A stretch of DNA of 26,062 nt from positions 1 through 26,062 of the forward strand of contig JABIWD010000038.1 in NCBI GenBank assembly GCA_018701105.1, read 5' to 3'. Below, one piece after another: positions 4,708 to 12,440 of the stretch. Made by a program: the position numbers and the translations under genes. Positions within the stretch are counted from its first letter, which is position 1. Each line of letters begins with the position of its first letter. This DNA is from Candidatus Uhrbacteria bacterium. Its GTDB lineage: Bacteria > Patescibacteriota > Patescibacteriia > UBA9934 > UBA11717. Under the pieces are notes generated by a model. That model ran no database searches. It was not told the DNA's origin and worked only from the letters and a program-made list of their open reading frames with translations.

Positions 4708-7566
4708 CTAGGCTCGAGTTACTCCAAGATCAATGGCTCCATCATCGGTTTCAATCCGACCCTGCTCATCGGCGCCCTCCATGCCACGTACCATTTTCGC
4801 CGCACGTACACGCTCAGAAATCTCTTCGCCATACTTCTCAAATGTAGCAGAAGCATTGTCGTCATCAGTCTCCCAATGCAGCACAACCTCATCATCTATC
4901 GTAAGCTTCAACGCTTTTCGTAACGAGTTCCCTTGTCGCGTAATCTCACGAACGAGCCCAAGCTGCTTAAGCTCCGGCGTAAGCTCTACATTCAGATTAA
5001 CTCTAAGCTTATCCGCCATCTTCCATGCAACCTTCTGCACGTTCACTTCGTTTGCAATGATTTCAAGATACGCATCGTCGAGTTTCTTTGGTGAAGCAAC
5101 TTCGAGCGCACCTAGCACCTGGCGAACTGGCATCTTGGCAGCCTCACGCGCTTCCAATGTCTTACTTACAAGTTCACGCACTGTCACCATGTGGTCCAAC
5201 GCCTCCTGATCAAAGAAATCAAGATCTGCCTTTGTTGGCCATGATGATAGATGTACCGAATCAGCCTCATCTCGCTCCTGTAGACCACGGTAAATGTACT
5301 CAGACATGAATGGAATGAACGGAGCTGCAATCTGCGACACAGTCTCTAGCACTCGATGCAAAACACGTGCAGCAACCTGAGCATCCTTTCCCTCTGTCTT
5401 AAATCGATCTCGTGATCGACGCACATACCACTGAGAAAGTTCCGTTACAAACTCCTGAATCTCACGAGTCGCCGATGACAACTCATATTCCTCCATGTAC
5501 TTCGTCACGTTATCACGAGTCTGCGCGAGCCGTGAAAGCACCCAGCGATCTAGAACATGTAGATCTGCTTTCTCAACAATCTCTGGTGTCTCTGTGACGA
5601 ATAACTTGTAAAAACTCAACACGTTTGCGAGCGTCCCGATCAACTTATTACTCACTTCCTTCACGCCGCTCTCTTTAAATCGCAGGTTCTCAGCGCGAAC
5701 AACTGGTGAGCTCATCAAGTAGAAACGAACAGCATCTGCTCCAAACGATTCAATCACCTCCATCGGATCAGGATAGTTCTTGAGCTTCTTAGACATCTTC
5801 TTTCCATTCTCCGCCAATACGATTCCGTTCACAATCACGTTCTGAAACGCCGGCTTGTCGAACAAGATCGTAGACAAGACATGGAGAGTGTAGAACCAAC
5901 CACGTGTCTGATCCTGCCCTTCCGCGATGAAGTCAGCCGGAAATCCTTTTTCGAACCTATCCTTATTCTCAAACGGGTAGTGCATCTGTGCGTACGGCAT
6001 AGACCCAGACTCAAACCAGCAATCCAAAACTTCTGGAATGCGTCGGTATGTCTGCCCATCTTTTTCGAATACGAGATCGTCGATGATGTGCTTATGAAGA
6101 TTGTCTACCTTCTCACCTGTAAGTTTCTCGAGTTCATCAACTGATCCGACAACAATAAAGTCACCAGAAGTTTCTGACTTCCAAACAGGTAGCGGCGTTC
6201 CCCAATATCGAGATCGAGACACCGACCAATCACGCGCGCCCTCTAACCAATTTCCAAATCGACCATCCTTTATACTCGACGGCACCCAATTAGTTTCAGC
6301 ATTCGTTCTAAGAAGGTCATTGTTCAACTCTGACACCTTGACGAACCACGACTCAGTCGCATAGTTCAGTAACGGAGTGTCACAACGCCAACAATGAGGG
6401 TAGCTATGACGAACCTGCTTCGTTGTATATACGAGTCCATGCGACGCAAGCCACTCCACGATCTTCTTGTCGCTTGGCTTCGCCTGATCCCCTGCGAAAT
6501 CTTTCACTTCCTCTGTAAATGTTCCGTCAATGTTCACGTGTCGGATAATATCGAGTCCCTCGTCTTGCCCGAGCCTAAAGTCATCATCACCAAACCCTGG
6601 CGCGACGTGCACCAATCCAGTCCCGTCCTCATCGCTCACAAAGTCTGCAGAAACAACTCTGAATGATTTTTCAGCATCAACAAAGTACGAGAAAAGTGGC
6701 TTGTACTCAAGTCCCACAAGATCGGATCCCTTGAGTTCCTCCATGACCTCGTACTCCCCGTCCAACATCTCGTCCGCTCGATTCTTAGCAACGATCAAAA
6801 TCTCGTTGCGCTGCTTCGCTTTGATGTAGTCTATATCAGCACCAACGGCTACGAGCATGTTCCCTGGGAGTGTCCACGGAGTCGTAGTCCATGCGAGCAA
6901 AGAAGTATTCTCGTCCTGACGCAATTTAAAACGAGCCGTCACGGAGATGTCCGTAATATCCTGATACTCCAAACCAACCTCTGACGCAGACAACGTCGTC
7001 GCACATCGTGGACAGATATGCATCGGTCGGTAACCCTGATAAATTTTCTCCTTATCCCACAACTGCTTAAACACCCACCACACACTCTCCATGTACTCAA
7101 CATCCATAGTGCGGTAAGCGCTGTCCATGTCTACCCATCGTCCAAAGCGATGAATCACCTTCTTCCACTCTTCCGCATACTTTAAAACCTGCGTTTCACA
7201 CGCATCGTTAAACTTTCCAATTCCGTACGCCTCAATTTTCTTTTTGTCACCAAGATCCAGCTCCTTCTCTACGATATTCTCAACTGGCAATCCATGACAG
7301 TCCCATCCCCACACACGCTCAACTCGCTTGCCGCGCATCGTCCAAAATCGGGGGATCACATCTTTTATCGTGGACCCTACCAGGTGTCCGTAATGAGGTA
7401 GTCCTGTGGCAAAAGGTGGGCCATCGTAAAACACGAATGGATCATCTTTTGGTCGCTCACTTACTGATCTTTCAAAGATCTTATTCTTCTCCCAATAACC
7501 GAGTATCTCGAGCTCGCGCTCATTCGCACCTTTTCGTTTTTCCATAGAAATATGTTGTGGACGCAT
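4708..7566 (-). CDS. ileS: Isoleucine--tRNA ligase, eukaryote-like type
   Basis: Charges tRNA-Ile. The 952-aa protein has the class I signatures HYGH (near residue 59, the HIGH box) and KMSKK (near 590), the WGWDCHGLPVE segment, an editing domain, Cys pairs CPRC and HCWRC that may bind zinc, and a helical anticodon-binding part (SQWYVRRSRDRF). Segments such as VLDCWFESGSMPYAQ resemble the eukaryote/archaea-like IleRS group (type 2, often mupirocin-insensitive) more than the E. coli type; this is a by-eye judgement. Two ATGs are possible (7566 and 7545). Neither has a Shine-Dalgarno. ruvA follows after 2 nt. Confidence 0.96.
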   Translation of the reverse strand: MRPQHISMEKRKGANERELEILGYWEKNKIFERSVSERPKDDPFVFYDGPPFATGLPHYGHLVGSTIKDVIPRFWTMRGKRVERVWGWDCHGLPVENIVEKELDLGDKKKIEAYGIGKFNDACETQVLKYAEEWKKVIHRFGRWVDMDSAYRTMDVEYMESVWWVFKQLWDKEKIYQGYRPMHICPRCATTLSASEVGLEYQDITDISVTARFKLRQDENTSLLAWTTTPWTLPGNMLVAVGADIDYIKAKQRNEILIVAKNRADEMLDGEYEVMEELKGSDLVGLEYKPLFSYFVDAEKSFRVVSADFVSDEDGTGLVHVAPGFGDDDFRLGQDEGLDIIRHVNIDGTFTEEVKDFAGDQAKPSDKKIVEWLASHGLVYTTKQVRHSYPHCWRCDTPLLNYATESWFVKVSELNNDLLRTNAETNWVPSSIKDGRFGNWLEGARDWSVSRSRYWGTPLPVWKSETSGDFIVVGSVDELEKLTGEKVDNLHKHIIDDLVFEKDGQTYRRIPEVLDCWFESGSMPYAQMHYPFENKDRFEKGFPADFIAEGQDQTRGWFYTLHVLSTILFDKPAFQNVIVNGIVLAENGKKMSKKLKNYPDPMEVIESFGADAVRFYLMSSPVVRAENLRFKESGVKEVSNKLIGTLANVLSFYKLFVTETPEIVEKADLHVLDRWVLSRLAQTRDNVTKYMEEYELSSATREIQEFVTELSQWYVRRSRDRFKTEGKDAQVAARVLHRVLETVSQIAAPFIPFMSEYIYRGLQERDEADSVHLSSWPTKADLDFFDQEALDHMVTVRELVSKTLEAREAAKMPVRQVLGALEVASPKKLDDAYLEIIANEVNVQKVAWKMADKLRVNLNVELTPELKQLGLVREITRQGNSLRKALKLTIDDEVVLHWETDDDNASATFEKYGEEISERVRAAKMVRGMEGADEQGRIETDDGAIDLGVTRA

Positions 7567-7684
7567 ATCAGGCGTCCGTGAGTATCAATGACCTTAGATT
7601 AGCCGTTTTTGATGAATTAATCAAGGTGTCATATTTTCAATTCTGCAATTCTGCAATTTTCAATTTATTGAAGTTTCTTTCAAC

Positions 7685-7719
7685 GAAATAAAACGCGCCC
7701 ACCCCGTACGGGTGAGCGC
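7685..7719 (-). terminator. Terminator of the NrtR-like gene
   Basis: A 10-bp stem with one mismatch (GCGCCCACCC / GGGTGAGCGC, loop CGTAC) is followed on the minus strand by GTTTTATTT. It lies 10 nt after the stop. Confidence 0.8.
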
Positions 7720-7728
7720 AGCGTCTTC

Positions 7729-8421
7729 CTACTCCCTCTTCGGACGGCCCGGAATGTCGAACGTGAACCGGTACAGGCGCGCAGGGCGAGTCGCGGTGGG
7801 CCGCTCTTCGTCAAGGGCCAACGCCTCTCCGTCTCGCACCATTCGCAGGATCAGCTTCCTGAAGTTGGACCGGTCCAACTCACTGCCGAACACCTCGTCG
7901 ACCAGATTCCTGGCCTCCGTCATCGTCCAATTGTTCCTCACGAACTGTGCGAGGAAAGCGGATTTGTCGACGGTGTACCGACCCTGGAGAACCTGCATGA
8001 GTCGCCACGTCTCAATACCCGCGTTCTTCAGCTCAGGCGAATACGGCCTCACCCACACGAGCCCTTTGTCGTTTCGCTCGTTGAGGAAGCTGACAGGCAC
8101 GATGTAGAGAATCCCGAACGCGAGACTGCCCTCGTCCCCTTCGTCACCCGTCAACCGGGCACTTCGCGGAACATAGGTCGGCTCACCGATGTAGCAACCC
8201 ACACCTCCCCCAGCCAACACATTCCGCAAAACACTGTGAGCAGTGTCTACAGGGTCGCCAACCGACCACATGTCCTCCACCGCAACCCCGAAGCCACGGA
8301 CTTCGTTCTTCACGAGCCCCATCAGGAGGCGACCACCCCGGGTGATACGCACGGGCACCACACCCACTCGAATCCCGCCGCCAAGCTTCAGCGTCGGCCC
8401 TGTTTCTGGCCTTACAGCCAT
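7729..8421 (-). CDS. NrtR-like Nudix/winged-helix protein (lone island gene)
   Basis: A 230-aa protein arranged like the NrtR transcription factors of NAD metabolism. The N-terminal part (residues about 10-140) looks like a Nudix fold (GIRVGVVPVRITRGGRLLMG) but I see no intact Nudix box, so hydrolysis is unlikely. The C-terminal part (about 175-228) has the NrtR-type winged helix, SNFRKLILRMVRDGEAL then RPARLYRFTFD. The ATG at 8421 is preferred over a GTG at 8454 because AAGGGAGA stands just before it. It has its own promoter and terminator, a G+C-rich coding style and a Shine-Dalgarno, so it belongs with the island genes. No NAD gene is adjacent; its target is unknown. Confidence 0.6.
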   Translation of the reverse strand: MAVRPETGPTLKLGGGIRVGVVPVRITRGGRLLMGLVKNEVRGFGVAVEDMWSVGDPVDTAHSVLRNVLAGGGVGCYIGEPTYVPRSARLTGDEGDEGSLAFGILYIVPVSFLNERNDKGLVWVRPYSPELKNAGIETWRLMQVLQGRYTVDKSAFLAQFVRNNWTMTEARNLVDEVFGSELDRSNFRKLILRMVRDGEALALDEERPTATRPARLYRFTFDIPGRPKRE

Positions 8422-8456
8422 TTTCTCTCCCTTATGCTGTTCTACAGCTTGCACTC

Positions 8457-8484
8457 AACTTATCAAAAATTGCTGTTTTGTCAA
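8457..8484 (-). promoter_or_regulatory. Promoter of the NrtR-like gene
   Basis: On the minus strand TTGACA (8484-8479), a 16-nt spacer and TAAGTT (8462-8457) with an extended TGA. A short hairpin GCTGT-AGA-ACAGC lies between it and the ribosome site. Confidence 0.65.
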
Positions 8485-8549
8485 GACTAATTGCATAAAT
8501 AACTCATTCATTTGAAATTTGCCCAATTGTTCATTTGTCATTACATTGA

Positions 8550-8558
8550 TGTTATACT
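8550..8558 (+). promoter_or_regulatory. Extended -10 promoter of rpiB
   Basis: TGTTATACT (8550-8558) without a clear -35. Nine nt separate it from the rpiB ATG, so the mRNA should have almost no leader. Confidence 0.65.
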
Positions 8559-8567
8559 CAATGTACT

Positions 8568-9023
8568 ATGAATATCTACATTGGAGCAGATCATGCCGGA
8601 TACGACCTTAAGGAGCAGTTGGAGGCTTACTTATTGGGAGGAGAGCATAAAATAAAGGATCTGGGCAGCGTTGAGTACGACAAAGACGACGACTACCCTT
8701 TCTACGCAGACAAGGTGGCCGAAGCCGTTGCCGCCGACCAGGGATCACGCGGAATACTCTCGTGCGGAAATGCCGAGGGCGTGACTATCGTTGCAAATAA
8801 AACAAAAGGCGTGCGAGCCGCGCTCGGATTTTCAGTTGAAGCTGCGAAAACAACTCGAGCCGACGACGACGCCAACATCATCTGCCTTCCGGGGCGCATG
8901 ATGAATTACGACGAAGCAGTAAAGATCGTCGACATGTTTTTAAACACTCCTTTCTCAAACGAACCTCGTCACAAACGTAGACTCGAGCAGCTCGAGGATA
9001 TTGAAGACGAGAACATGAAATAA
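8568..9023 (+). CDS. rpiB: Ribose-5-phosphate isomerase B (RpiB/LacA family)
   Basis: Interconverts ribose-5-phosphate and ribulose-5-phosphate in the pentose phosphate pathway. The 151-aa protein has the family's GADHAGYDLK start (Asp8, His9), the base Cys66 in ILSCGNAEG, ANKTKGVRAAL and a C-terminal RHKRRLEQL. The usual CGTGIG loop is CGNAEG here, a change near the active site seen in RpiB-like relatives, so the exact sugar phosphate is not certain. The ATG stands 9 nt after an extended -10, with no Shine-Dalgarno. The Rpe-like gene starts 2 nt after its stop, suiting a joint role. Confidence 0.88.
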   Translation: MNIYIGADHAGYDLKEQLEAYLLGGEHKIKDLGSVEYDKDDDYPFYADKVAEAVAADQGSRGILSCGNAEGVTIVANKTKGVRAALGFSVEAAKTTRADDDANIICLPGRMMNYDEAVKIVDMFLNTPFSNEPRHKRRLEQLEDIEDENMK

Positions 9024-9024
9024 T

Positions 9025-9663
9025 ATGGCAAAAATTGTACCCGCATTGCTCGTCGAGAATCTTGACGAAGCGAAAAAAAGAATCGAGCTCTTACCCGAAG
9101 TGGAAATCATGAGCGTTGACATCATGGACGGAACATTTGTTGAGCCTACGACCTACTTCGACGCAGTCGAGATCAATAGCATAGAGTCAGAGGTCCTGTT
9201 TGAACTCGACCTTATCGTCGACGATCCTCTACCCATCATTAAAGCGTGGGCAAAGCATCCAAGAACAGCGCGAGCCATCGTGCACGCAGAGATCGACCAG
9301 GATATTCGTGAATTACTTCAGACTATTCACGGGCTCGGATTAGAAGCCGGACTCGCACTGCTTCCAAAGACAAAAATCAGCGACGTAGAGCACCTCCTCA
9401 ACGAAACCGACATGGTGCTAATCCGCGGAAACGAACCCGGCTACTCCGGACGCCCACTGGACACCGCAATGCTCGGCAAAGTAGCGGAGCTTAACCAAGA
9501 ACACCCAGACATGGCCGTAACGGTAGACATCGGCGTAAACAAGAAAACAATATTCGAGCTTGTTCGAGCGGGGGCGACTCACCTCTCGGTGAACAGCGCT
9601 ATATATAAGGAAGAGGATCCAGTACGCGCATACGAGGAGTTGCGAGAGTTGGCTAGCGAGTAG
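9025..9663 (+). CDS. Ribulose-phosphate 3-epimerase-like TIM barrel with changed metal site
   Basis: Aligned with Rpe over its 212 aa: VPALLVENL for PSILSADF, VDIMDGTFVEP for HVDVMDGHFVPN, IVHAEID, GNEPGYSGRP for NPGFGGQ, VTVDIGVN for VDGGIN, and LSVNSAIYKE at the end. Rpe binds a metal with two His and two Asp. Here the first His is Ser30, the second is Asp62, and the Asp residues are kept (Asp32, Asp168); the Ser near the N-terminus is Leu. It may be an Rpe with another metal site, or a relative with a different reaction. It follows rpiB with a 1-nt gap and has no Shine-Dalgarno. Confidence 0.75.
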   Translation: MAKIVPALLVENLDEAKKRIELLPEVEIMSVDIMDGTFVEPTTYFDAVEINSIESEVLFELDLIVDDPLPIIKAWAKHPRTARAIVHAEIDQDIRELLQTIHGLGLEAGLALLPKTKISDVEHLLNETDMVLIRGNEPGYSGRPLDTAMLGKVAELNQEHPDMAVTVDIGVNKKTIFELVRAGATHLSVNSAIYKEEDPVRAYEELRELASE

Positions 9664-9689
9664 AGTTCAAGAAATTTAATAAGTTACCT

Positions 9690-10943
9690 ATGGGATTTAA
9701 AGATAGACTTGCAGGAATGCGATCTAAACAAGAGGCAGGAGACTCCAACAAAGCGGCGGAAGCTGCAGCCGAGAAGGCAAGAGAGCAGGCTGAGAGCGCC
9801 GCAGCTGAAGTCGCGGAACGACGCGGTGAATTGGATGCCGAGCGAGAATCCGCAATGGCTGCGTTTGAATCTGCAAATGAAGAGGCTGACGGGGCCGAGG
9901 GTGCCATTGCAGAGGCAGAAGCATTTGCTGCGGAGATGGGGGAAAACCTAGACCCAGAAGCTGCCGCTGAAATTGATGCAATAAAAGCAGAGGCTGGTGA
10001 ATTGCTAGATGCCCTCGAACAAGCAAAAGCAGAGCTTGAGCGTATTAATGTTGAATTAGCCAGCCTGGATAGCGGTGAGGGCGTGAAGACAGGCCACGAA
10101 GAAACAAGGACCCCTGAAGCAGGTCTCGACGAGTTGCCAGAGCAGAACCCAGACGTTCCCGAGGCATCAATGAACCTAGAGCAAGCATACGATATTGTTG
10201 ACGATGCGAAGTGGAATACGGCTAGCAAAGAATCGCCAGTTATAGACGACGAAGAGGCCAACAGACTTTTAGAGGCAGCTACAGTGTCGATGTCAACAGA
10301 TAGGATCGACCTTACAAGTGGAGTCGCAGTTGTGTTGGCAAGACATGAAGGAACTCGTAGCAAGTTTATTGATCTATACATGGAGCGGCAGCTTCCTAAG
10401 TTCGGAGACCTGAAGGCCGCCGAACTAGACCATATGCCTGAAGGATTTAACGAACAGGAGAAACAAGACGAGGCTGCTGGCGATGCCATACGTACTCTTG
10501 ACCTAAACCTAGGACAAGAGGTTTTGAACTTACGAGGCTTACTGGAGTCGTCTGCAAGTATTAACGCTGAGCTGAATCCGGACATGCAGGACGAAGAAAT
10601 AGGCAAAGAAAGTGATTCTGTTTTACGAGAAATGAAAAAAGTATTGGACAACACCGTCTCTGATTTCATGGCTGGCATTAGTCAGCTAGGTGAAGACGAT
10701 CGTGATCTAGGTCTGCTACCCCTGATGATGACAGACGGTCAAAGTGAATGGAAATGGAAGAATACGATACAAACTTTAGCCTTGGAACATAAGAAGGTAG
10801 GCGGCGACCCAACTGGCTTGCTAAATGCCGTGGAGGCGCAGATAGATAACATGAGAAATCGCCGTCTGCGTGAGGTTGCAAAGATAGGAATAGACAGGCT
10901 CAGAAAAGGATTTGAAGGTGACGATGCAAAAGCAGATGTATAA
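9690..10943 (+). CDS. Ala/Glu-rich coiled-coil protein, 417 aa
   Basis: No family recognised. Residues about 15-125 are a long Ala/Glu/Lys-rich helix with heptad-like spacing (KAREQAESAAAEVAERRGEL), followed by a Pro/Glu-rich linker (about 130-160) and a mostly helical acidic domain (about 165-417). No signal peptide or membrane segment is seen, so it should be cytoplasmic and probably oligomeric. The start ATG has no Shine-Dalgarno, like other core genes. It lies 26 nt after the Rpe-like gene and may share its transcript. Its stop codon lies inside the terminator palindrome. The 341-aa frame on the other strand is a composition shadow. Confidence 0.7.
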   Translation: MGFKDRLAGMRSKQEAGDSNKAAEAAAEKAREQAESAAAEVAERRGELDAERESAMAAFESANEEADGAEGAIAEAEAFAAEMGENLDPEAAAEIDAIKAEAGELLDALEQAKAELERINVELASLDSGEGVKTGHEETRTPEAGLDELPEQNPDVPEASMNLEQAYDIVDDAKWNTASKESPVIDDEEANRLLEAATVSMSTDRIDLTSGVAVVLARHEGTRSKFIDLYMERQLPKFGDLKAAELDHMPEGFNEQEKQDEAAGDAIRTLDLNLGQEVLNLRGLLESSASINAELNPDMQDEEIGKESDSVLREMKKVLDNTVSDFMAGISQLGEDDRDLGLLPLMMTDGQSEWKWKNTIQTLALEHKKVGGDPTGLLNAVEAQIDNMRNRRLREVAKIGIDRLRKGFEGDDAKADV

Positions 10944-10978
10944 ACATAAATCCCAGCATTATGCTGGGATTTATGTTT
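10942..10978. terminator. Shared convergent terminator, 37-nt perfect palindrome
   Basis: 18-nt arms (AAACATAAATCCCAGCAT and its complement) around one T. It holds most of the stop codon of the plus-strand gene (TAA 10941-10943) and of the minus-strand gene (TAA 10979-10977), ending both transcripts. Confidence 0.85.
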
Positions 10979-11174
10979 ACTCGAGTCCAAGCGCCGCTCT
11001 TGCTTTTTGAATATCGACGCTCTTTTGATCCCCCTCCAACGTCGCCAATGAATCCTGTGCACGTCTCTTGATATCCCGGAACTCTTCTTGAGGCCCTTTG
11101 AGAGTACTTTCAACCTCGGCCAGACGCATCTTCTGTTCGGACTTCTCGTCTTTCGACATATCTCTATCTGTCAT
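10977..11174 (-). CDS. Small charged helical protein, 65 aa
   Basis: Not recognised. It is highly charged and looks fully helical (KMRLAEVESTLKGPQEEFRDIKRRA). It starts at 11174 or at the internal ATG at 11159; no ribosome site separates the two. It ends in TAA and converges on the coiled-coil gene, sharing its terminator. Its composition resembles that neighbour, so a partner role is conceivable but unsupported. Confidence 0.55.
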   Translation of the reverse strand: MTDRDMSKDEKSEQKMRLAEVESTLKGPQEEFRDIKRRAQDSLATLEGDQKSVDIQKARAALGLE

Positions 11175-11279
11175 ATGCTATGAATTGCGTCATATTTTTC
11201 TAATCTCCTTCAGTGACAGTTTATCAAACGTCACACTTAGTAACAATATACTTTACACCCCATAACCGAACCCAATGGG

Positions 11280-11308
11280 TTGACGCGATGACCAAGTCTT
11301 GCTTTAAT
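11280..11308 (+). promoter_or_regulatory. Promoter of the 11390 orphan gene
   Basis: TTGACG (11280-11285), a 17-nt spacer and TTTAAT (11303-11308). The leader holds a hairpin CCAGTC-ATGC-GACTGG (11321-11336) before the ribosome site. Confidence 0.6.
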
Positions 11309-11389
11309 AAGTTTAATTCCAGTCATGCGACTGGTCATTCCCTGCGAAAGTGAGGGGATGCTATGAGACACACCGTCGGAGGAGAACGT

Positions 11390-11956
11390 ATGTTGACGCC
11401 AAACTGGGGTGCGATACTGGCCGTGGAGGACGAGGAATTACGATCATTCTTGGCCGCAGACTTGGCCCGAGACTGCGCGCGGTACCTAGCAGCCTTGCCA
11501 AAGTTCATATGCGAGAAGGAGGATCAAGGCGTGCCTTACCCCGTGCCTCTCAGTGCGGTACGAATGCTCAGCCATACCTTGGATCGTGCCACATGGGAGC
11601 CCACGGACCCTGAGTATTGCGATCATGCGTGGCTGCACGGCGCATTGGAGCATTACTACTTCAATCTCGAGGGAGACAGGCTATTTGAAGGAGGAAGGAA
11701 ATGTACGCACGGAGGTATTCAGGAAAATCGGGGTACGATTATTCCCAGAGAACGACGACTCGCTGAAGTGCTAGAGCAGCTCAATGGCCGCGAGCTGCGT
11801 TTTCCGATGGCTGTCGAGTTGGATGGCAGGCAGATGCTGGTCGCTTCCCTGCAAGCACGAGACTTCGAATGGCCGAAGGTCGGCACCGTGATCGAGGCAG
11901 AGAGGTTCGACGGAGTAATCCTCGTGAACCCGGAACACATGATTCTTGACATGTGA
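11390..11956 (+). CDS. Lone island orphan protein, 188 aa
   Basis: No family recognised. The ATG at 11390 is chosen because GGAGGAG lies 5 nt before it; an ATG at 11363 in the same frame lacks a ribosome site. The N-terminal half is helical and acidic with Cys and His scattered (CDHAWLHGALEHYYF). The C-terminal part (about 125-188) resembles a small beta domain: ELRFPMAVELDGRQMLVASLQ then VGTVIEAERFDGVILVNPE. It ends in TGA. It is transcribed alone from its own promoter, with a leader hairpin and a terminator, as are the other island genes. Confidence 0.6.
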   Translation: MLTPNWGAILAVEDEELRSFLAADLARDCARYLAALPKFICEKEDQGVPYPVPLSAVRMLSHTLDRATWEPTDPEYCDHAWLHGALEHYYFNLEGDRLFEGGRKCTHGGIQENRGTIIPRERRLAEVLEQLNGRELRFPMAVELDGRQMLVASLQARDFEWPKVGTVIEAERFDGVILVNPEHMILDM

Positions 11957-11979
11957 CAGCGCTGACCCAGCACCACTAG

Positions 11980-12038
11980 CCGCACCCCGCATAGGATCGC
12001 GTCACGCGATCCTGCACGCTCGGGGGCGGTATTTTTTT
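11980..12038 (+). terminator. Two-part terminator of the 11390 gene
   Basis: An inner perfect stem AGGATCGCG / CGCGATCCT (11993-12013) lies within outer CCGCACCCCG / CGGGGGCGG pairing, followed by T7 at 12031-12037. Confidence 0.8.
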
Positions 12039-12098
12039 CTAGCACAGAGGCAAAGCGTGCTTGGGAATAACAAGCGCGCCTAACGTCATCACGAATTC

Positions 12099-12127
12099 TT
12101 TCTAAGAAAGTTCAACTTTCTTAGAAA
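12099..12127. repeat. 29-nt perfect inverted repeat
   Basis: 14-nt arms (TTTCTAAGAAAGTT and its complement) around one C. There is no T-run past the stem. It lies 25 nt before the small frame at 12153. Confidence 0.75.
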
Positions 12128-12152
12128 ACGACAGACAGAGGGGCTTACCCAC

Positions 12153-12248
12153 GTGAACGCTGCGAAGGAATGGTTCGAGAATCCAGAACAAATAATAAAG
12201 AAGCTTATGCCAGATCATCCTTTCCTGGGACGATTGCGTGACAGATAA
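12153..12248 (+). CDS. Possible 31-aa microprotein, GTG start
   Basis: A short frame with protein-like content (NAAKEWFENPEQIIKKLM, then PDHPFLGRLRDR). AGAGGGG lies about 9 nt before the GTG. It is preceded by the inverted repeat at 12099-12127. It could be a real small protein or the end of a lost gene. Confidence 0.35.
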   Translation: MNAAKEWFENPEQIIKKLMPDHPFLGRLRDR

Positions 12249-12389
12249 GTCTTAGACCTCAGTAGTCCCACCACATTAATCATGAACGCCATAAGGAACG
12301 GGTGCTTAAACTCGAGCAAAAAGTTGGAGCATAGTATGACGATCAATGCTTACGGCCAATCGTCCCTGTGGAAAACTCCATATATACTG

Positions 12390-12398
12390 TGGTATAAT
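12390..12398 (+). promoter_or_regulatory. Extended -10 promoter of the surface protein gene
   Basis: TGGTATAAT (12390-12398) with no clear -35. The leader before the ATG at 12441 would be about 36 nt and has no Shine-Dalgarno. Confidence 0.6.
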
Positions 12399-12440
12399 CA
12401 CAAAACTATCAATTGTAGCTATATTGAAACCCCCAATACT

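Noticed and set aside
9653..10678. Minus-strand open frame of 341 codons, Ser/Ala-rich
   Set aside because: It is the antisense shadow of the Ala/Glu-rich coiled-coil gene, whose codon bias removes stops on the other strand. It would also overlap the end of the Rpe-like gene.
12282..12440. Upstream extension of the surface protein frame
   Set aside because: It crosses the extended -10 promoter at 12390-12398 and would put 53 residues before a clear signal peptide.
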